Assembly (NCBI GenBank): GCA_016125085.1
Contig: WGMM01000007.1
Coordinates: 310,001-374,000, forward strand
From: a bacterium
Lineage (GTDB): Bacteria; Planctomycetota; Planctomycetia; Isosphaerales; Isosphaeraceae
DNA length: 64,000 bases
Direction: 5' to 3'
The notes beneath the pieces are model-generated. The model ran no database searches, had not been told where the DNA came from, and saw nothing but the letters and a program-made list of their open reading frames with translations. Below are positions 26,219-35,842 of this stretch, piece by piece. The position numbers were made by a program, and so were the translations under genes. Numbering within the stretch: the first letter of the stretch is position 1; each line of letters starts with the position of its first letter.

Positions 26219-28027
26219 TTATCGCACCACCGCCTCGAACGAGACATAGCCACTGTCACCCGGGGCGATCGATCCCGGCAGATCCCACCTCAACTCGGTG
26301 GATCCCGCGGTATTCACGTTGGCCGTGAAGACGGTCCCCTTCGGGCCACGAGCCGAACCCTGCACGTATTCGAGCCGGGGCAGGAGACTGTCGACGACGC
26401 TCACCGCCCGAATCGGAACATTGCCCATGTTGCGGAATTGAATCACGAATTCCACTTTTTCGCCCGGCATGGCCTCGTCGGCACTGACACGCTTGATCAC
26501 GGCCAGGCCCGGGATGTCCGGAACCGGCTCGGAACCGACCTGCTCATGCGGAGTCCAGGTCATTACCTTTTCCGACGCCGATTGCTCGATCCCCGTGACC
26601 ACGACCGACTCGGCGGTCTTGATCGCGACCGGGCCGACGGCCTCCTTCGCCTGAAGCGGTTTGACGGGCGTGGCGATGCCCTGCGGGCGGATCGGAATAT
26701 CGTGTGCCTTGACCGCGTCCACAATTTCGAATTCGCCCAGAACCCGCAACTCGATCTTGGCGTCAGCGGCCTGACGGTTGATGATGCCCGAGGCCCGCTG
26801 CGTCATCCGGTTCGTGACCGGTGGGTCGATCCGGGTCAATTTGACGCCAAGCTCCCGGTTTCGAAGGGCTTCCATCAGCTGTGCGTTACGCTTGATGACC
26901 GGGCCCTGTACCAGGATATTTTCGTTGGCGCCAGTGCGGATCTCCGTGGCGGCGAAACGCGGGGCGTAGATGCACACGATGTTCGTAGGCAGCATCCGGC
27001 GCGATCCCGGGCCCATACCGATGCCGAATTGCACGACGGCGTCCTGCGGCTCGATCCCCATGGACGACCCCTGGGTCGCCGTGGCCAGGCGGCCATCGTC
27101 ACCACCGTCGCAAAGATATTCGTCCATCGGCATGCCAGGCTGTTGCGGCGGTTTGCATGACGGTGCGACCGGTGCCGGAGCGCAGGTCACGGTCGGGCAG
27201 CTCATTCGGCACCCTTCGCCGGTCCGCGAGACATACAGGCAGCGTACGCCCGTGAGTGGCAGCCGCGAAGCTCCGAGCATCGCCACTTCTTCCTGAGTCG
27301 GTTCCCGCGTCCCGATTCGGACGACGGCCATGATCCGGCCCAAAGCGCGGGCGATGCGGAACGGATCCTCGCCGGGGCCCAGTTCCGTGGTCGGAAGGCG
27401 ATCCGGCTGCGACAGATAAGGAATCGCCTGCCGAGGGTCTTCCAGATAAATCACACGCGTGATCAGCCGGCCCTGGTCGAGAACGGCTTCGATGTCGTCG
27501 TCGGAGAGCGTGACTCGCAGCGGAAATCGCAGCGGATCGATGTCGGACGGACGATGCAGGTGTCCGTAGAGCTCGATGCTGGCGTAAATGTTCTTACCTG
27601 TGCGGCCCTGCGGTTCCGGAAACTGGACGATCGACGTCGAACCGACTCTCAAGCCTGCAAGCAGGTGTCCATCCGGTGAATCGGATGCGGCGAACTTGAA
27701 GGCCGGATCCGGGCCCACGATCGACTTGCCGACACCGTCCGGCGTCTGAATGGAGACGACCTGAATATCCTGCGGCACAACGATATGCGGTGGTTTGGGC
27801 GCGGAAGGCGGCAGGGGCTGCGGAGCCACGCCTGCTGCGGGCACGGCGGGCACGGCCGTCGATTCCGCGGCGTCGTCCGGAGTGGGCAGGGGAGGTACGG
27901 GAACGGCGTTCTGGGCCATCGTCACCGCCGAAGCGGCGATTACCGCGAACGCGGCCAGCGAGCTGCGCCAGAGGGATTTATTGTTCGAATGACGTAAAGC
28001 GGCAAAGCGGAAGAGATTCGGCGACAT
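26219..28027 (-). CDS. Secreted DUF11-domain protein
   Basis: This exported protein is about 602 residues, with a signal peptide (SLAAFAVIAASAVTMAQ) and a Pro-rich linker. Residues of roughly 95-250 form a module shared with the next gene upstream (IYASIEL, VTLSDDDIEAV, LITRVIYLEDP, RIMAVVRIG). A Cys-containing middle part (GEGCRMSCPTVTCAP) follows. The C-terminal DUF11 Ig-like repeat domain reads IKRVSADEAMPGEKVEF, FRNMGNVPIRAVSVVDSL and APGDSGYVSFEAVV. DUF11 domains are typical of large envelope-associated proteins. A GAGGG site precedes the start. With its upstream neighbour it is likely part of the planctomycete cell surface. Confidence 0.85.
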   Translation of the reverse strand: MSPNLFRFAALRHSNNKSLWRSSLAAFAVIAASAVTMAQNAVPVPPLPTPDDAAESTAVPAVPAAGVAPQPLPPSAPKPPHIVVPQDIQVVSIQTPDGVGKSIVGPDPAFKFAASDSPDGHLLAGLRVGSTSIVQFPEPQGRTGKNIYASIELYGHLHRPSDIDPLRFPLRVTLSDDDIEAVLDQGRLITRVIYLEDPRQAIPYLSQPDRLPTTELGPGEDPFRIARALGRIMAVVRIGTREPTQEEVAMLGASRLPLTGVRCLYVSRTGEGCRMSCPTVTCAPAPVAPSCKPPQQPGMPMDEYLCDGGDDGRLATATQGSSMGIEPQDAVVQFGIGMGPGSRRMLPTNIVCIYAPRFAATEIRTGANENILVQGPVIKRNAQLMEALRNRELGVKLTRIDPPVTNRMTQRASGIINRQAADAKIELRVLGEFEIVDAVKAHDIPIRPQGIATPVKPLQAKEAVGPVAIKTAESVVVTGIEQSASEKVMTWTPHEQVGSEPVPDIPGLAVIKRVSADEAMPGEKVEFVIQFRNMGNVPIRAVSVVDSLLPRLEYVQGSARGPKGTVFTANVNTAGSTELRWDLPGSIAPGDSGYVSFEAVVR

Positions 28028-28229
28028 GGCAATCGGCCCTCGTCTTCAGGGAGTCGCGGATCGGATCGTCCACCTGCCCGTTCGGACTGAAGGAATCGGG
28101 TTCTGGACTTGCTGAGTCTTGTGATTTCATTGCGAGCCTGGGTGTTCGCAGACCTGGGACCGCGTTTCGTCCGATTCGTCACGTTCGGAACGAACAGTCA
28201 GCGGCTCAGTCAGCGAAGAGATACGAATT

Positions 28230-28258
28230 CGCCCCGACCTGGCTCGAGGTTCGGGGCG
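28230..28258 (-). terminator. Hairpin after the second shared-module gene
   Basis: CGCCCCGA (28230-28237) pairs with TCGGGGCG (28251-28258), extended inward by CCT/AGG. It lies about 20 bases past the stop at 28280. No strong T-run follows. Confidence 0.5.
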
Positions 28259-28279
28259 ATTCGTGTTCGGCGAGTCCGC

Positions 28280-29332
28280 TCAGCGAGGGGTCGAGAGCTG
28301 GATTTCGCCCGGTTCGACGGGATCAGGCACGGCGACCGGGGCCGGCGGGATCTCGTCGCTCAGTTGAGGGATCCCGTCCAGACCAGCTGCGGAAGCGGTC
28401 TTGGGGGCCTCTTCAGGCTTTTCTTCAGCAGGTGCCGGAGAAGGAGCCGGGGCTGGCGGGGGAACCGCACGGGTCGCCGGGGCGTCTTCGGCCGGAGCCG
28501 GGGCCACGGGAGCCCGGTCCACCGGAACCGTTTCGATCGCCGGCCGGGGAGCCGGGGCCAGACCGGGCGGCAGCGAACCAGGCGGCAGGACCGTTCCGGC
28601 AGCGGCACCAGGTACGTTCACCGGAGCGACGTTCGGAATCGAGACACCGTTGGAGGGCATTTCGAGGTCGATCGCACCGAGGCGGACGATGGCCAGAATG
28701 GTACCGCGGCGATCGGCTTCGGCGACCGGATCGACGCCGGGCTCAAGCCGCGTGGAGACGAGCGTTTCCACACCGGCGATCGCCAGTTCCTGGTACTTCG
28801 GGTCGGGAAGGTAGATGACCTTCGTCACGAAGTTGCCGGCGGAAACCTGATCGAGATCTTCGTCCGTGAACTGGATCGGGATCGGGTTGTGCGTCAGATA
28901 CGCATCCGTGACCGGAGTGGACGGAGCCACTTCGATGGTCGGGTACAGGCTGAGCGATTCACGACCCGGAATGTTCGACAACTTCAGGCGATAAATATAG
29001 CCCTGGTTGAAGTTGTAACGGGCGGGGACCGTCAGCTGATTGCCGACGTAAGACCTTTCGCCAGAAGGCGATGCGGTTTGCCAGCCGATCGTCATCCCGG
29101 CGGGATCGACGAAGTAAAGCTGGCTGCGGGTATTGGGGAAACGGCGACCCGCGAACGGATCGGCCATGCCTCCACCCGTCATTCCGGCGGCCGTGACGGG
29201 ACCGCCCGGCGGTACCGGGCCGTTCATGACGGCATGGTTACGATGAAACTTCAGACCACCCACATGCGGCTTGCCCAACTCGTCGGCTTGGACGGTGGCG
29301 GCCGCCAGGAGCAGCAATCCCAACTTTTTCAT
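28280..29332 (-). CDS. Secreted protein sharing a module with the DUF11 neighbour
   Basis: This 350-residue exported protein has a signal peptide ([15 protein letters not shown]) after an excellent AGGAGGGG ribosome-binding site. Residues of about 90-235 align by eye with the neighbouring DUF11 protein: [37 protein letters not shown] and [13 protein letters not shown]. The C-terminal third is a low-complexity Pro/Ala-rich tail ([15 protein letters not shown]) that probably spans or decorates the cell wall. I do not know a family name for the shared module. The gene probably arose together with its neighbour by duplication and different C-terminal fusion. Confidence 0.82.
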   Translation of the reverse strand: MKKLGLLLLAAATVQADELGKPHVGGLKFHRNHAVMNGPVPPGGPVTAAGMTGGGMADPFAGRRFPNTRSQLYFVDPAGMTIGWQTASPSGERSYVGNQLTVPARYNFNQGYIYRLKLSNIPGRESLSLYPTIEVAPSTPVTDAYLTHNPIPIQFTDEDLDQVSAGNFVTKVIYLPDPKYQELAIAGVETLVSTRLEPGVDPVAEADRRGTILAIVRLGAIDLEMPSNGVSIPNVAPVNVPGAAAGTVLPPGSLPPGLAPAPRPAIETVPVDRAPVAPAPAEDAPATRAVPPPAPAPSPAPAEEKPEEAPKTASAAGLDGIPQLSDEIPPAPVAVPDPVEPGEIQLSTPR

Positions 29333-29561
29333 GCTTCCCCTCCTGGAAGATAAGGCGCATGGCTCCGAACGAGCTCATGACCCATGATCCAACCCATCCT
29401 GGACTGGAATTCTCGCTCCATCGCCGCCTGCCATGCTCACGTGCATGGCTCGTTCCCGCAGCCCCTCTGGTCAGGGTCAGTCGAACTTGCGTCGTTGGAC
29501 GTTCGTGATTATCATCGTCTGAATCTGCCGTTCCCTTGAGCGTTTTCGTCACAGGCCGACT

Positions 29562-30830
29562 ATGCGATACGACCGACACGTTCCCGAAAGGGAAAGATCG
29601 AACCTTGCGAGCCCGGTGGGCTATGCCCTCGCGGCTTTGCTGGCCATCATGTTCGGGCATCGGGAACAGGCATTCGGCCAGTTCGCACCGACAGGTACTC
29701 CCAAGACCGCCGCGGCTCCCCCAGGGTCGAGCCCGCCCGGCTTCAAGGTAGAAACTGATCCTTCGAAGGCCGAACCCGAAGAGCCGCCCACCGAAGCCGA
29801 AAAATTTCTCGACGAGGCCGTCAAAAAAGTTCGGGCTCTCGAATCGGTCTCCGCTGACATTACCCAGACTGCCGAAGTTCTCAACCAGAAGTTCGAACTC
29901 AAGGGTCAATACCTCAGAGCTCCGAACAACAAAGTGCGTCTACAACTGACCCTGGGCGGATTGCAGAACACCGCCGGCAGCATGCTGCAGGTGTCGGACG
30001 GCGAAACTCTCTGGGACGTGCAGGCGATCATCGACAGCCAGTCCTATCGCAAGCGCCGCATCGGCGAAATCCTGGCCAAAGTCAACGACCCGCGCATGGA
30101 TGTCACCCTGCGTGAGCAAATCCTGGCCCAGCTTGGCTTCGCCGGGCCTGATGCACTGCTGATGGGCCTCCGCAAGGCGATCCGGTTCGATTCGATGACG
30201 GAAGACACCCTGAACGGCGTGCCCGTCGTGATCATTCAGGGTGAGTGGAAAGATCGTTCTTCGCTGGTCGCCCCTGGCCAGCCGCCCCTTCCGACCAACG
30301 CACCCCTGCCGGCCTATGTGCCCTCGATCGTCCGGGCCTGGATCGGCAAAGAAAATGGCTGGCCCTATCAGATTCGTCTCGTCGGCCGTGCACCCTCCGA
30401 AATCAATCTGAACCAGGCCCAGCTCGGCCCTGACGGGCGCCCCGTACGGCGCGCCGCCACCGGGCCGCGCGTCACACCTTCCGCGATGACACTGGTTTAC
30501 GAAAACGTCAAACTTAATCCCACACTGAAACCCGAGCAATTTGCCTATACCGCTCCGCCGGCGATGGCCAGCCAGGTGGCGGACGACACGGAAGAATTTC
30601 TGACCGTGCTGGACCGGATTCTGGCCGAAGCCGAGGCCCGTGCTCGCGCGGCCGGAACGGAATCATCGCTGGGGCAATCCATCCCGATCCCCAAACGGGC
30701 GACCGATTCCGCGAAAGCACCCGCACCCTTGACGGCACCAGGCGCACCTGCAGCGAAAGCTGCGGAACCCCCGCCCGGCACCTCCGCTCCGGCAGCCCCC
30801 GGCACGCCGAAGAACGACGCGAAGCCCTGA
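29562..30830 (+). CDS. LolA-like periplasmic protein with Pro/Ala-rich tail
   Basis: This 422-residue exported protein has a hydrophobic segment near the N terminus (GYALAALLAIMFG). The central domain looks like the LolA/LppX beta-clam fold: FLDEAVKKVRALESVSADIT, FELKGQYLRAPNNKVRL, LQVSDGETLWDVQ and VIIQGEWKD. LolA carries lipoproteins across the periplasm. Members like this one in planctomycetes are annotated as outer-membrane lipoprotein-sorting proteins, although the substrate is unproven. The tail after about residue 370 is Ala/Pro-rich and disordered-looking. It is divergent from the two shared-module surface proteins. The start codon is the first ATG, with a weak site. Confidence 0.75.
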   Translation: MRYDRHVPERERSNLASPVGYALAALLAIMFGHREQAFGQFAPTGTPKTAAAPPGSSPPGFKVETDPSKAEPEEPPTEAEKFLDEAVKKVRALESVSADITQTAEVLNQKFELKGQYLRAPNNKVRLQLTLGGLQNTAGSMLQVSDGETLWDVQAIIDSQSYRKRRIGEILAKVNDPRMDVTLREQILAQLGFAGPDALLMGLRKAIRFDSMTEDTLNGVPVVIIQGEWKDRSSLVAPGQPPLPTNAPLPAYVPSIVRAWIGKENGWPYQIRLVGRAPSEINLNQAQLGPDGRPVRRAATGPRVTPSAMTLVYENVKLNPTLKPEQFAYTAPPAMASQVADDTEEFLTVLDRILAEAEARARAAGTESSLGQSIPIPKRATDSAKAPAPLTAPGAPAAKAAEPPPGTSAPAAPGTPKNDAKP

Positions 30831-31333
30831 TCTGATCGATCTTTCGACACCAGGCTCAATATCTCGGTATCGGTTGAATGGTTCATTGAGATGTCCGATA
30901 GTCCCTGTTGGACGTCGAACTCTTAGTGAACTTTTCGTATAGACGGGAATCGAATCGTTCGAACGGCTGAGAATCTCGGGCAATTCAGCGATCATAATTA
31001 GCACGTACCACGCCTGTTCGGCGCGACGGTCGCGACTCGAGATTACGGCAAGCTTGGGCAAACGAGCCGGAAGCGTCTGCAACCGATAGGGTTACGCAAG
31101 AGCCCTCTGCCAGGAGAGATGAGGTCATGATTCGTACCGAACCGAAAACGGGCGCATTTTTCCATGCGAAGCCGAAGTGTACTGAAATCGTTCCGTCGCT
31201 GGCGCTTCCGGCTCGTTTCGGATATCGCAAATGCAATGTATGCGCCGAACAGGCGTGGACACGCACCAGGTTCGGCAAGAAGCCCGAACCTGGTGCGTCG
31301 GATTTGGAATCTCGATGCTTTTGATCTGTCGGC
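30831..31333. other. Intergenic region between convergent genes
   Basis: About 500 bases contain a strong hairpin (31261-31298). A 65-codon open frame (31127-31324, plus strand) also lies here behind an AGGAGAGATGAGG-like site. I cannot show that this frame is a gene, and it runs through the hairpin. Nothing else was seen. Confidence 0.4.
31261..31298 (-). terminator. Perfect 15-bp hairpin after Gfo/Idh/MocA gene
   Basis: The 15-base arms 31261-31275 and 31284-31298 are exact reverse complements with an 8-base loop. It sits 36 bases past the oxidoreductase stop on the minus strand. No T-run follows. Confidence 0.6.
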
Positions 31334-32773
31334 TTACAGAGCCGCCAGGGTCGTCGGCACCACATAGGGCTGACGGCCGGCGCGGGAGAGCAGGGCGTCG
31401 GCTTCGGGGGCGTTCACGAACCGCTCCGCGGCGACGTCGAAGCTCAGCGACGGACCGAGGATGTAATTCAATCCGTCGACGGCGAGGGCGTTGTCGTCCT
31501 TCAGGTGGTCTCGCATCCGCGCGAAGGTTTCGTTGCCGTCAGCCACGGTGCCGAACGGGTTGCCGTTCGAAGCGAACGGAACCGGCTTGCCCAGCCGATA
31601 GCCGATGTTCGCCAGGTGGCAGCAGGCCGAGCTGTAATGACCTTCGAGGATGTCTGCGTTCAGGTCTTCCTGCTTGCGGCTGCGGACTGCGGCGATGAAG
31701 TTGCCGAAGTGGTCTTCTCCACCTGGTCCGCGGGTTCCGAAAGCCTTGGGCAGGGGGCCGGGCTTTGTTTCGCCCTTGGCGATGAACTTGTTCCCGCCGA
31801 TGATCGTGCCGCCTTCCAGGTGGATGATATTGCCCACCTTTTCGCCCATGTATTCAGGTGTTTTCAGGCCACGCACTTCGAAGGTCAGCAGCGGGCCGCC
31901 GAAGTCCATGACGGTCACCTGCGTGTTGGCCGTCTGCCCCTGATCCTTATAGCCGAACCGGCCGCCGATGCTCATGACCGATCGGGGCAGGGTGGCGCTG
32001 GGGATCATCCAGCGGGCGACGTCCATCTGGTGCACACCCTGATTGCCGATGTCGCCGTTGCCGAAGTCCCAGAACCAGTGCCAGTTATAGTGCACCAGGT
32101 TGGCATGATGCGGCTGGGCGGGAGCGGGGCCGGTCCAGATGTCGAAATCGACTTCCTTCGGGGCGGGCGTGTTCGGCTGGAATCCGATCGACCCGCGCGG
32201 TTTGTAGCACAAAGCTCGTGAAACCAGCACCTTGCCGTATTTGCCGCTTCGGATGAGATCCAGCGAATCGGCCCAGGCCTTGATGCTGCGGCCCTGGGTG
32301 CCGTGCTGCACCAGCCGGTTGTATTTGCGTGCGGCTTCGACGGCCATCTTGCCTTCGGCGACGTTGTGGCTCATCGGCTTTTCGACGTAGACGTCCTTGC
32401 CCGCCTGGCAGCCCCAGATCGTCAGCAGCGAGTGCCAGTGGTTCGGCGTGGCGATCGAGAGAATGTCCACATTCTTGTCTTCAAGCGCCTTGCGGGCGTC
32501 GGCGACACAGATCGGATCTTTGCCGTTCTTTTCCTTGAGCTTCGGCACATACCGGGCGAAGATACGAGAATCGGGGTCGATCAAGTGGGTCACGGCCACG
32601 TTCGGCTGAGCCGAATAACCGCTGACGTGAGCCGAACCGCGGCCGTTGATTCCGGCCACGGCGACGCGGATGGTGTCATTGGCGCCAAGGACGCGACCCG
32701 AGCTTTTCGTGCCGCTGATGGCGAAAGCGATGCCGGAATAAGCCCCGGCTTTCAATGCGTTTCGACGATTCAT
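31334..32773 (-). CDS. Exported Gfo/Idh/MocA family oxidoreductase
   Basis: This 479-residue NAD(P)-dependent dehydrogenase-like protein has a Tat-type N terminus (MNRRNALKAGAYSG). It carries a variant Rossmann motif (VAVAGINGRGSA), ATPNHWHSLL and the catalytic-lysine motif VEKPMSHN. QHGTQGRSIKAW and WFWDFGNGDIGNQGVHQMD are typical of the planctomycete exported subgroup. An AGGAA site precedes the ATG. It differs clearly from the first such protein (ending at 3366), so the two are distinct subfamilies with likely different sugar substrates. It appears to be monocistronic. Confidence 0.93.
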   Translation of the reverse strand: MNRRNALKAGAYSGIAFAISGTKSSGRVLGANDTIRVAVAGINGRGSAHVSGYSAQPNVAVTHLIDPDSRIFARYVPKLKEKNGKDPICVADARKALEDKNVDILSIATPNHWHSLLTIWGCQAGKDVYVEKPMSHNVAEGKMAVEAARKYNRLVQHGTQGRSIKAWADSLDLIRSGKYGKVLVSRALCYKPRGSIGFQPNTPAPKEVDFDIWTGPAPAQPHHANLVHYNWHWFWDFGNGDIGNQGVHQMDVARWMIPSATLPRSVMSIGGRFGYKDQGQTANTQVTVMDFGGPLLTFEVRGLKTPEYMGEKVGNIIHLEGGTIIGGNKFIAKGETKPGPLPKAFGTRGPGGEDHFGNFIAAVRSRKQEDLNADILEGHYSSACCHLANIGYRLGKPVPFASNGNPFGTVADGNETFARMRDHLKDDNALAVDGLNYILGPSLSFDVAAERFVNAPEADALLSRAGRQPYVVPTTLAAL

Positions 32774-33017
32774 GTGAGGGTTCCTCGTGATTGTGCGGAG
32801 GCTTCGCGAATTGGCGACCGTTCGGCGGAAATCCGTTCCGCAGGCGTTCGAATGCGTGGTCGAAAGTTCGTCGAAGTCGATGTGGCAGGAATTCGATTAT
32901 CGGCGAGAAGGCGCAGTGTCGCCAGAAGTTTGACGAAGAAAATCAGGTCGAATTTTCGCGAAACGGATCGAACGCCAAATCCGAGCGAAATCGCAAAGCC
33001 TCCAAACTTCCAAAAGA

Positions 33018-33608
33018 TCAACGAACGGTATGATCTGGCTTTTTACCTGACGTCTTCAGCTCTTCCAAGACAATGAACTCATTCATGCATCGTTCGGAAA
33101 ATTCATGAATCGAAACCGGATCGTCCGACCGAAGTCGGGTCAACATTTCTGAGACCAGCTTGTTTCGACGTTCGTCGTCGATGGGCGCCTTTTCGATCGA
33201 ATACATGAAAACCGCGATACTCCTTTCGGTTAAGCCATGGTTATAGCAACGTGTGGGGCCGACCAGAATCATCCCAAAACCCGAAGAGGCCGTCTTCCGC
33301 CATCGGGGAGCAACCGGTGCCACGCTCAATCGATTTCTCACGAAGTTCGAAAACACATTATCCTGGGCCTGGCCATATTTTCCCGGAACGCCAGGATATT
33401 TCACAAAAGTACGGGTTCTCCCGGATTCGAGGTCGATCTCCTGTCCGGTTTCACGTTGATCGAAGAAAAGCAGTACGACGAGCAGAATGGTCCCGACCGA
33501 CGCGAAGCGAATCAGTGTCAAGATGATGGGGTGAAGCATGGCAATTTTCCCCGTGATGTCGGTATTTTCCGAATTTATCTGTTTATCGTCGTTCGAATGG
33601 CGGGACAT
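33018..33608 (-). CDS. Single-span membrane protein, unknown function
   Basis: This 196-residue protein has a polar N terminus, one membrane helix (FASVGTILLVVLLFF) and a larger outer domain containing VGPTRCYNHGLTERSIAVFMY. The C-terminal helical part ends in Lys/Arg-rich sequence. The ATG at 33608 is preceded by GGAG at short spacing. I recognise no family. The codon third positions look less GC-rich than in its neighbours, hinting at a lineage-specific or recently acquired gene. It is divergent from the CE15 esterase gene that starts at 33733. Confidence 0.65.
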   Translation of the reverse strand: MSRHSNDDKQINSENTDITGKIAMLHPIILTLIRFASVGTILLVVLLFFDQRETGQEIDLESGRTRTFVKYPGVPGKYGQAQDNVFSNFVRNRLSVAPVAPRWRKTASSGFGMILVGPTRCYNHGLTERSIAVFMYSIEKAPIDDERRNKLVSEMLTRLRSDDPVSIHEFSERCMNEFIVLEELKTSGKKPDHTVR

Positions 33609-33732
33609 TGCAACTCCGTTCTTGTCTCTCAGGCTTGAGCGGCCGGCACGGGCGACTTATTATCGTTACTCAACACCCCCGGTTTCTCTCCTCGATCTTC
33701 CAAAGTCAATACGCACGAACGGATCGACTCCG

Positions 33733-35043
33733 ATGACTCTCCCCAGGCATGGTCTGATTATTGCGACCGCTTTGGCGTTCGCTTCACCCGTTTTCGGCCA
33801 GGACGTTTCGAAAGTCACCCCGGCCAATTACGACGAAGCGAAGATCAAGCCCTACACCTTGCCTGATCCGCTCGTGTTCGCCGATGGTTCCAAAGTCGAT
33901 TCGCCCGAAAAATGGCCTGCCCGCCGTGCCGAACTGCTGGAGACGATCACACGCGAAATGTTCGGCACGCAACCGAAAGGCGATGTCGATGTCAAGGTGA
34001 TCACCCTTTCGGAGAAAGACGACGCTTTGGGCGGCCTGGCGCGGCGGCGGATTCTCAAGCTGAAGTTCGAACGGGAGGGCAAGTCGCACCTTGTCGACGT
34101 GCTGATCTACACGCCGAAAGCGGCCACCGGCAAGGTTCCGGCCTTCATGGGCTATAACTTCAACGGCAATCACGCCGTCACGAACGAGCCGGACGTGCCG
34201 CTGCCGACCTCGTGGATGCGGAACAACCCGCCCGTCGGCGTGACCGATCACAAGGCCTCCGAAAAAGGCCGGGGCTCGGAATGGAGCCGCTGGCAGGCGG
34301 AAAAGATCATCAAGGCCGGTTACGGGCTCGTCACGATCTACTACGGCGACGTCGACCCTGACTTCGACGACGGCTTCGCGAACGGCATTCACTCCCTGTA
34401 CCGCAAGTCCGGTCAAGCGAGGCAGCCGGACGAAGGCGGCTCGATCGCGGCCTGGGCCTGGGGCCTGAGCCGCATACTCGATTTCCTCGCGTCCGACGAC
34501 CGTATCGACGCCAAACGAATCGCCGTGATCGGGCACTCCCGCCTGGGCAAGACCTCACTTTGGGCTGCGGCAACCGATCCGCGGTTCGCTCTGGCGATCG
34601 TGAACAATTCCGGCTGCGGCGGGGCCGCGATCGAGCGCCGCGAGTTCGGCGAAACGGTCGAACGTATCAACGCCGCGTTTCCCCACTGGTTCGCGCTGAA
34701 TTTCCGCAAGTACGGCAAAAACGAAGACAAGCTGCCTTTTGACGCCCATTCGATCGTGTCACTGGTTGCCCCCCGGCCGATTTACGTCGCCAGCGCGGCC
34801 GAAGATCTCTGGGCCGATCCGAAGGGCGAATTTCTGGGTGCTCTGGGGGCCGACCCGGTATATCGTCTGTTGACCGGCGAAGGCCTTCCGGCGAAGGAGA
34901 TGCCGGCGATCGATTCGCCCGTGATGGGCCGGATCGCCTACCACAACCGCACGGGCAAGCACGATGTGCTGGAATATGACTGGGACCAGTTCATCAAGTT
35001 CGCCGACCGGTATCTCAAGCCCGGTGCGGCATCAGGAAAGTGA
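33733..35043 (+). CDS. CE15-type glucuronoyl esterase-like hydrolase
   Basis: This 436-residue secreted alpha/beta hydrolase has a signal peptide (LIIATALAFASPVFGQ). The family nucleophile elbow GHSRLGKTSLW holds Ser269. The catalytic His is probably His410 (TGKHDVLEYDW), and the acid lies in the PRPIYVASAAEDLWADP region. Carbohydrate esterase family 15 cleaves the ester between lignin alcohols and 4-O-methyl-glucuronic acid side chains of xylan; bacterial members also act on other uronic acid esters. I chose the ATG at 33733 because it opens the signal peptide. Its 3' end overlaps the convergent phosphatase gene by 29 bases. Confidence 0.92.
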   Translation: MTLPRHGLIIATALAFASPVFGQDVSKVTPANYDEAKIKPYTLPDPLVFADGSKVDSPEKWPARRAELLETITREMFGTQPKGDVDVKVITLSEKDDALGGLARRRILKLKFEREGKSHLVDVLIYTPKAATGKVPAFMGYNFNGNHAVTNEPDVPLPTSWMRNNPPVGVTDHKASEKGRGSEWSRWQAEKIIKAGYGLVTIYYGDVDPDFDDGFANGIHSLYRKSGQARQPDEGGSIAAWAWGLSRILDFLASDDRIDAKRIAVIGHSRLGKTSLWAAATDPRFALAIVNNSGCGGAAIERREFGETVERINAAFPHWFALNFRKYGKNEDKLPFDAHSIVSLVAPRPIYVASAAEDLWADPKGEFLGALGADPVYRLLTGEGLPAKEMPAIDSPVMGRIAYHNRTGKHDVLEYDWDQFIKFADRYLKPGAASGK

Positions 35044-35713
35044 CGGGGCCGGTTGTGCCCTCGCGATCGACCTGCCAGACGCGGCCGGAGTGAACGTCGA
35101 GGGCCGTAAGCCAGCCGCCGCCGCAGCAGAAGGTGTCGATGCAGACGATATGGCCGGCGTCGAAGATCCGGCCATTTTTCTGGGACGTGTGCCCGACGAC
35201 GGCCCGCTTGCCTGACATATGCGGCTCGGGCACGTAGCCGCGCAGAGCCGTCCAGAGCAGGGCCTCGATCGTCTGCTTTTCCAGCGGTAAATCGGGCTCA
35301 TAGCACGCATGCATGAAGATGTGGTCGTTCGATTCGACGCAAAGCTGGCATGAGGCCAGGAAGTCCGTATGTTCCGAGGGAATATCGCGGATCGATCCGT
35401 AGGCCGCGATGCTCGGTTCGCCGCCCATTTCGATCCAGACCTTGGGCGAGATGTGTCCGAACACGGCAGCCATCATGACCTGATCATGATTGCCCAGCAT
35501 CGGAACGAGGCGGCACTGGCGTTTCAGCTCGATGAGGCGATCGATCACGCCGGGAGTGTCGGGGCCGCGGTCGACGTAATCGCCGAGCGTGACGATGACG
35601 TCGTCTTCCGTCGGTTCGATCGCCTGCAGGAGCGCTTCGAGGGCGACAGAGCAACCATGAATGTCGCCGATGGCGATCATGCGGCCAGCAGGGTTCGTCG
35701 GGATCGGCAGCAT
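35015..35713 (-). CDS. PPP-family serine/threonine phosphatase-like metallophosphoesterase
   Basis: This protein is about 232 residues and has the complete dinuclear-metal signature of the PPP/ApaH/PrpA group: GDIHGCSVAL, LGDYVDRGPD and GNHDQVMM. It also has later His ligands (FMHACYEPD, VVGHTSQ). It removes phosphate from proteins or nucleotides in the cytoplasm. I chose the ATG at 35713, placing the first motif 14 residues in; a GTG at 35758 is possible. It is tail-to-tail with the CE15 gene (29-base overlap) and divergent from the CxxCH protein gene. Confidence 0.9.
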   Translation of the reverse strand: MLPIPTNPAGRMIAIGDIHGCSVALEALLQAIEPTEDDVIVTLGDYVDRGPDTPGVIDRLIELKRQCRLVPMLGNHDQVMMAAVFGHISPKVWIEMGGEPSIAAYGSIRDIPSEHTDFLASCQLCVESNDHIFMHACYEPDLPLEKQTIEALLWTALRGYVPEPHMSGKRAVVGHTSQKNGRIFDAGHIVCIDTFCCGGGWLTALDVHSGRVWQVDREGTTGPVTFLMPHRA

Positions 35714-35842
35714 CGGCTTTGTCCGTTCGGACCGGTGCGATCCTTGAGGATTCGTCACGTTCAGGGCTTGACCTCGACCGCTGTGTCGAGTCTAACCAGA
35801 AGAAGACCTTCTTTGCGAACACCCGCTCTCGGAAATTCCGTC

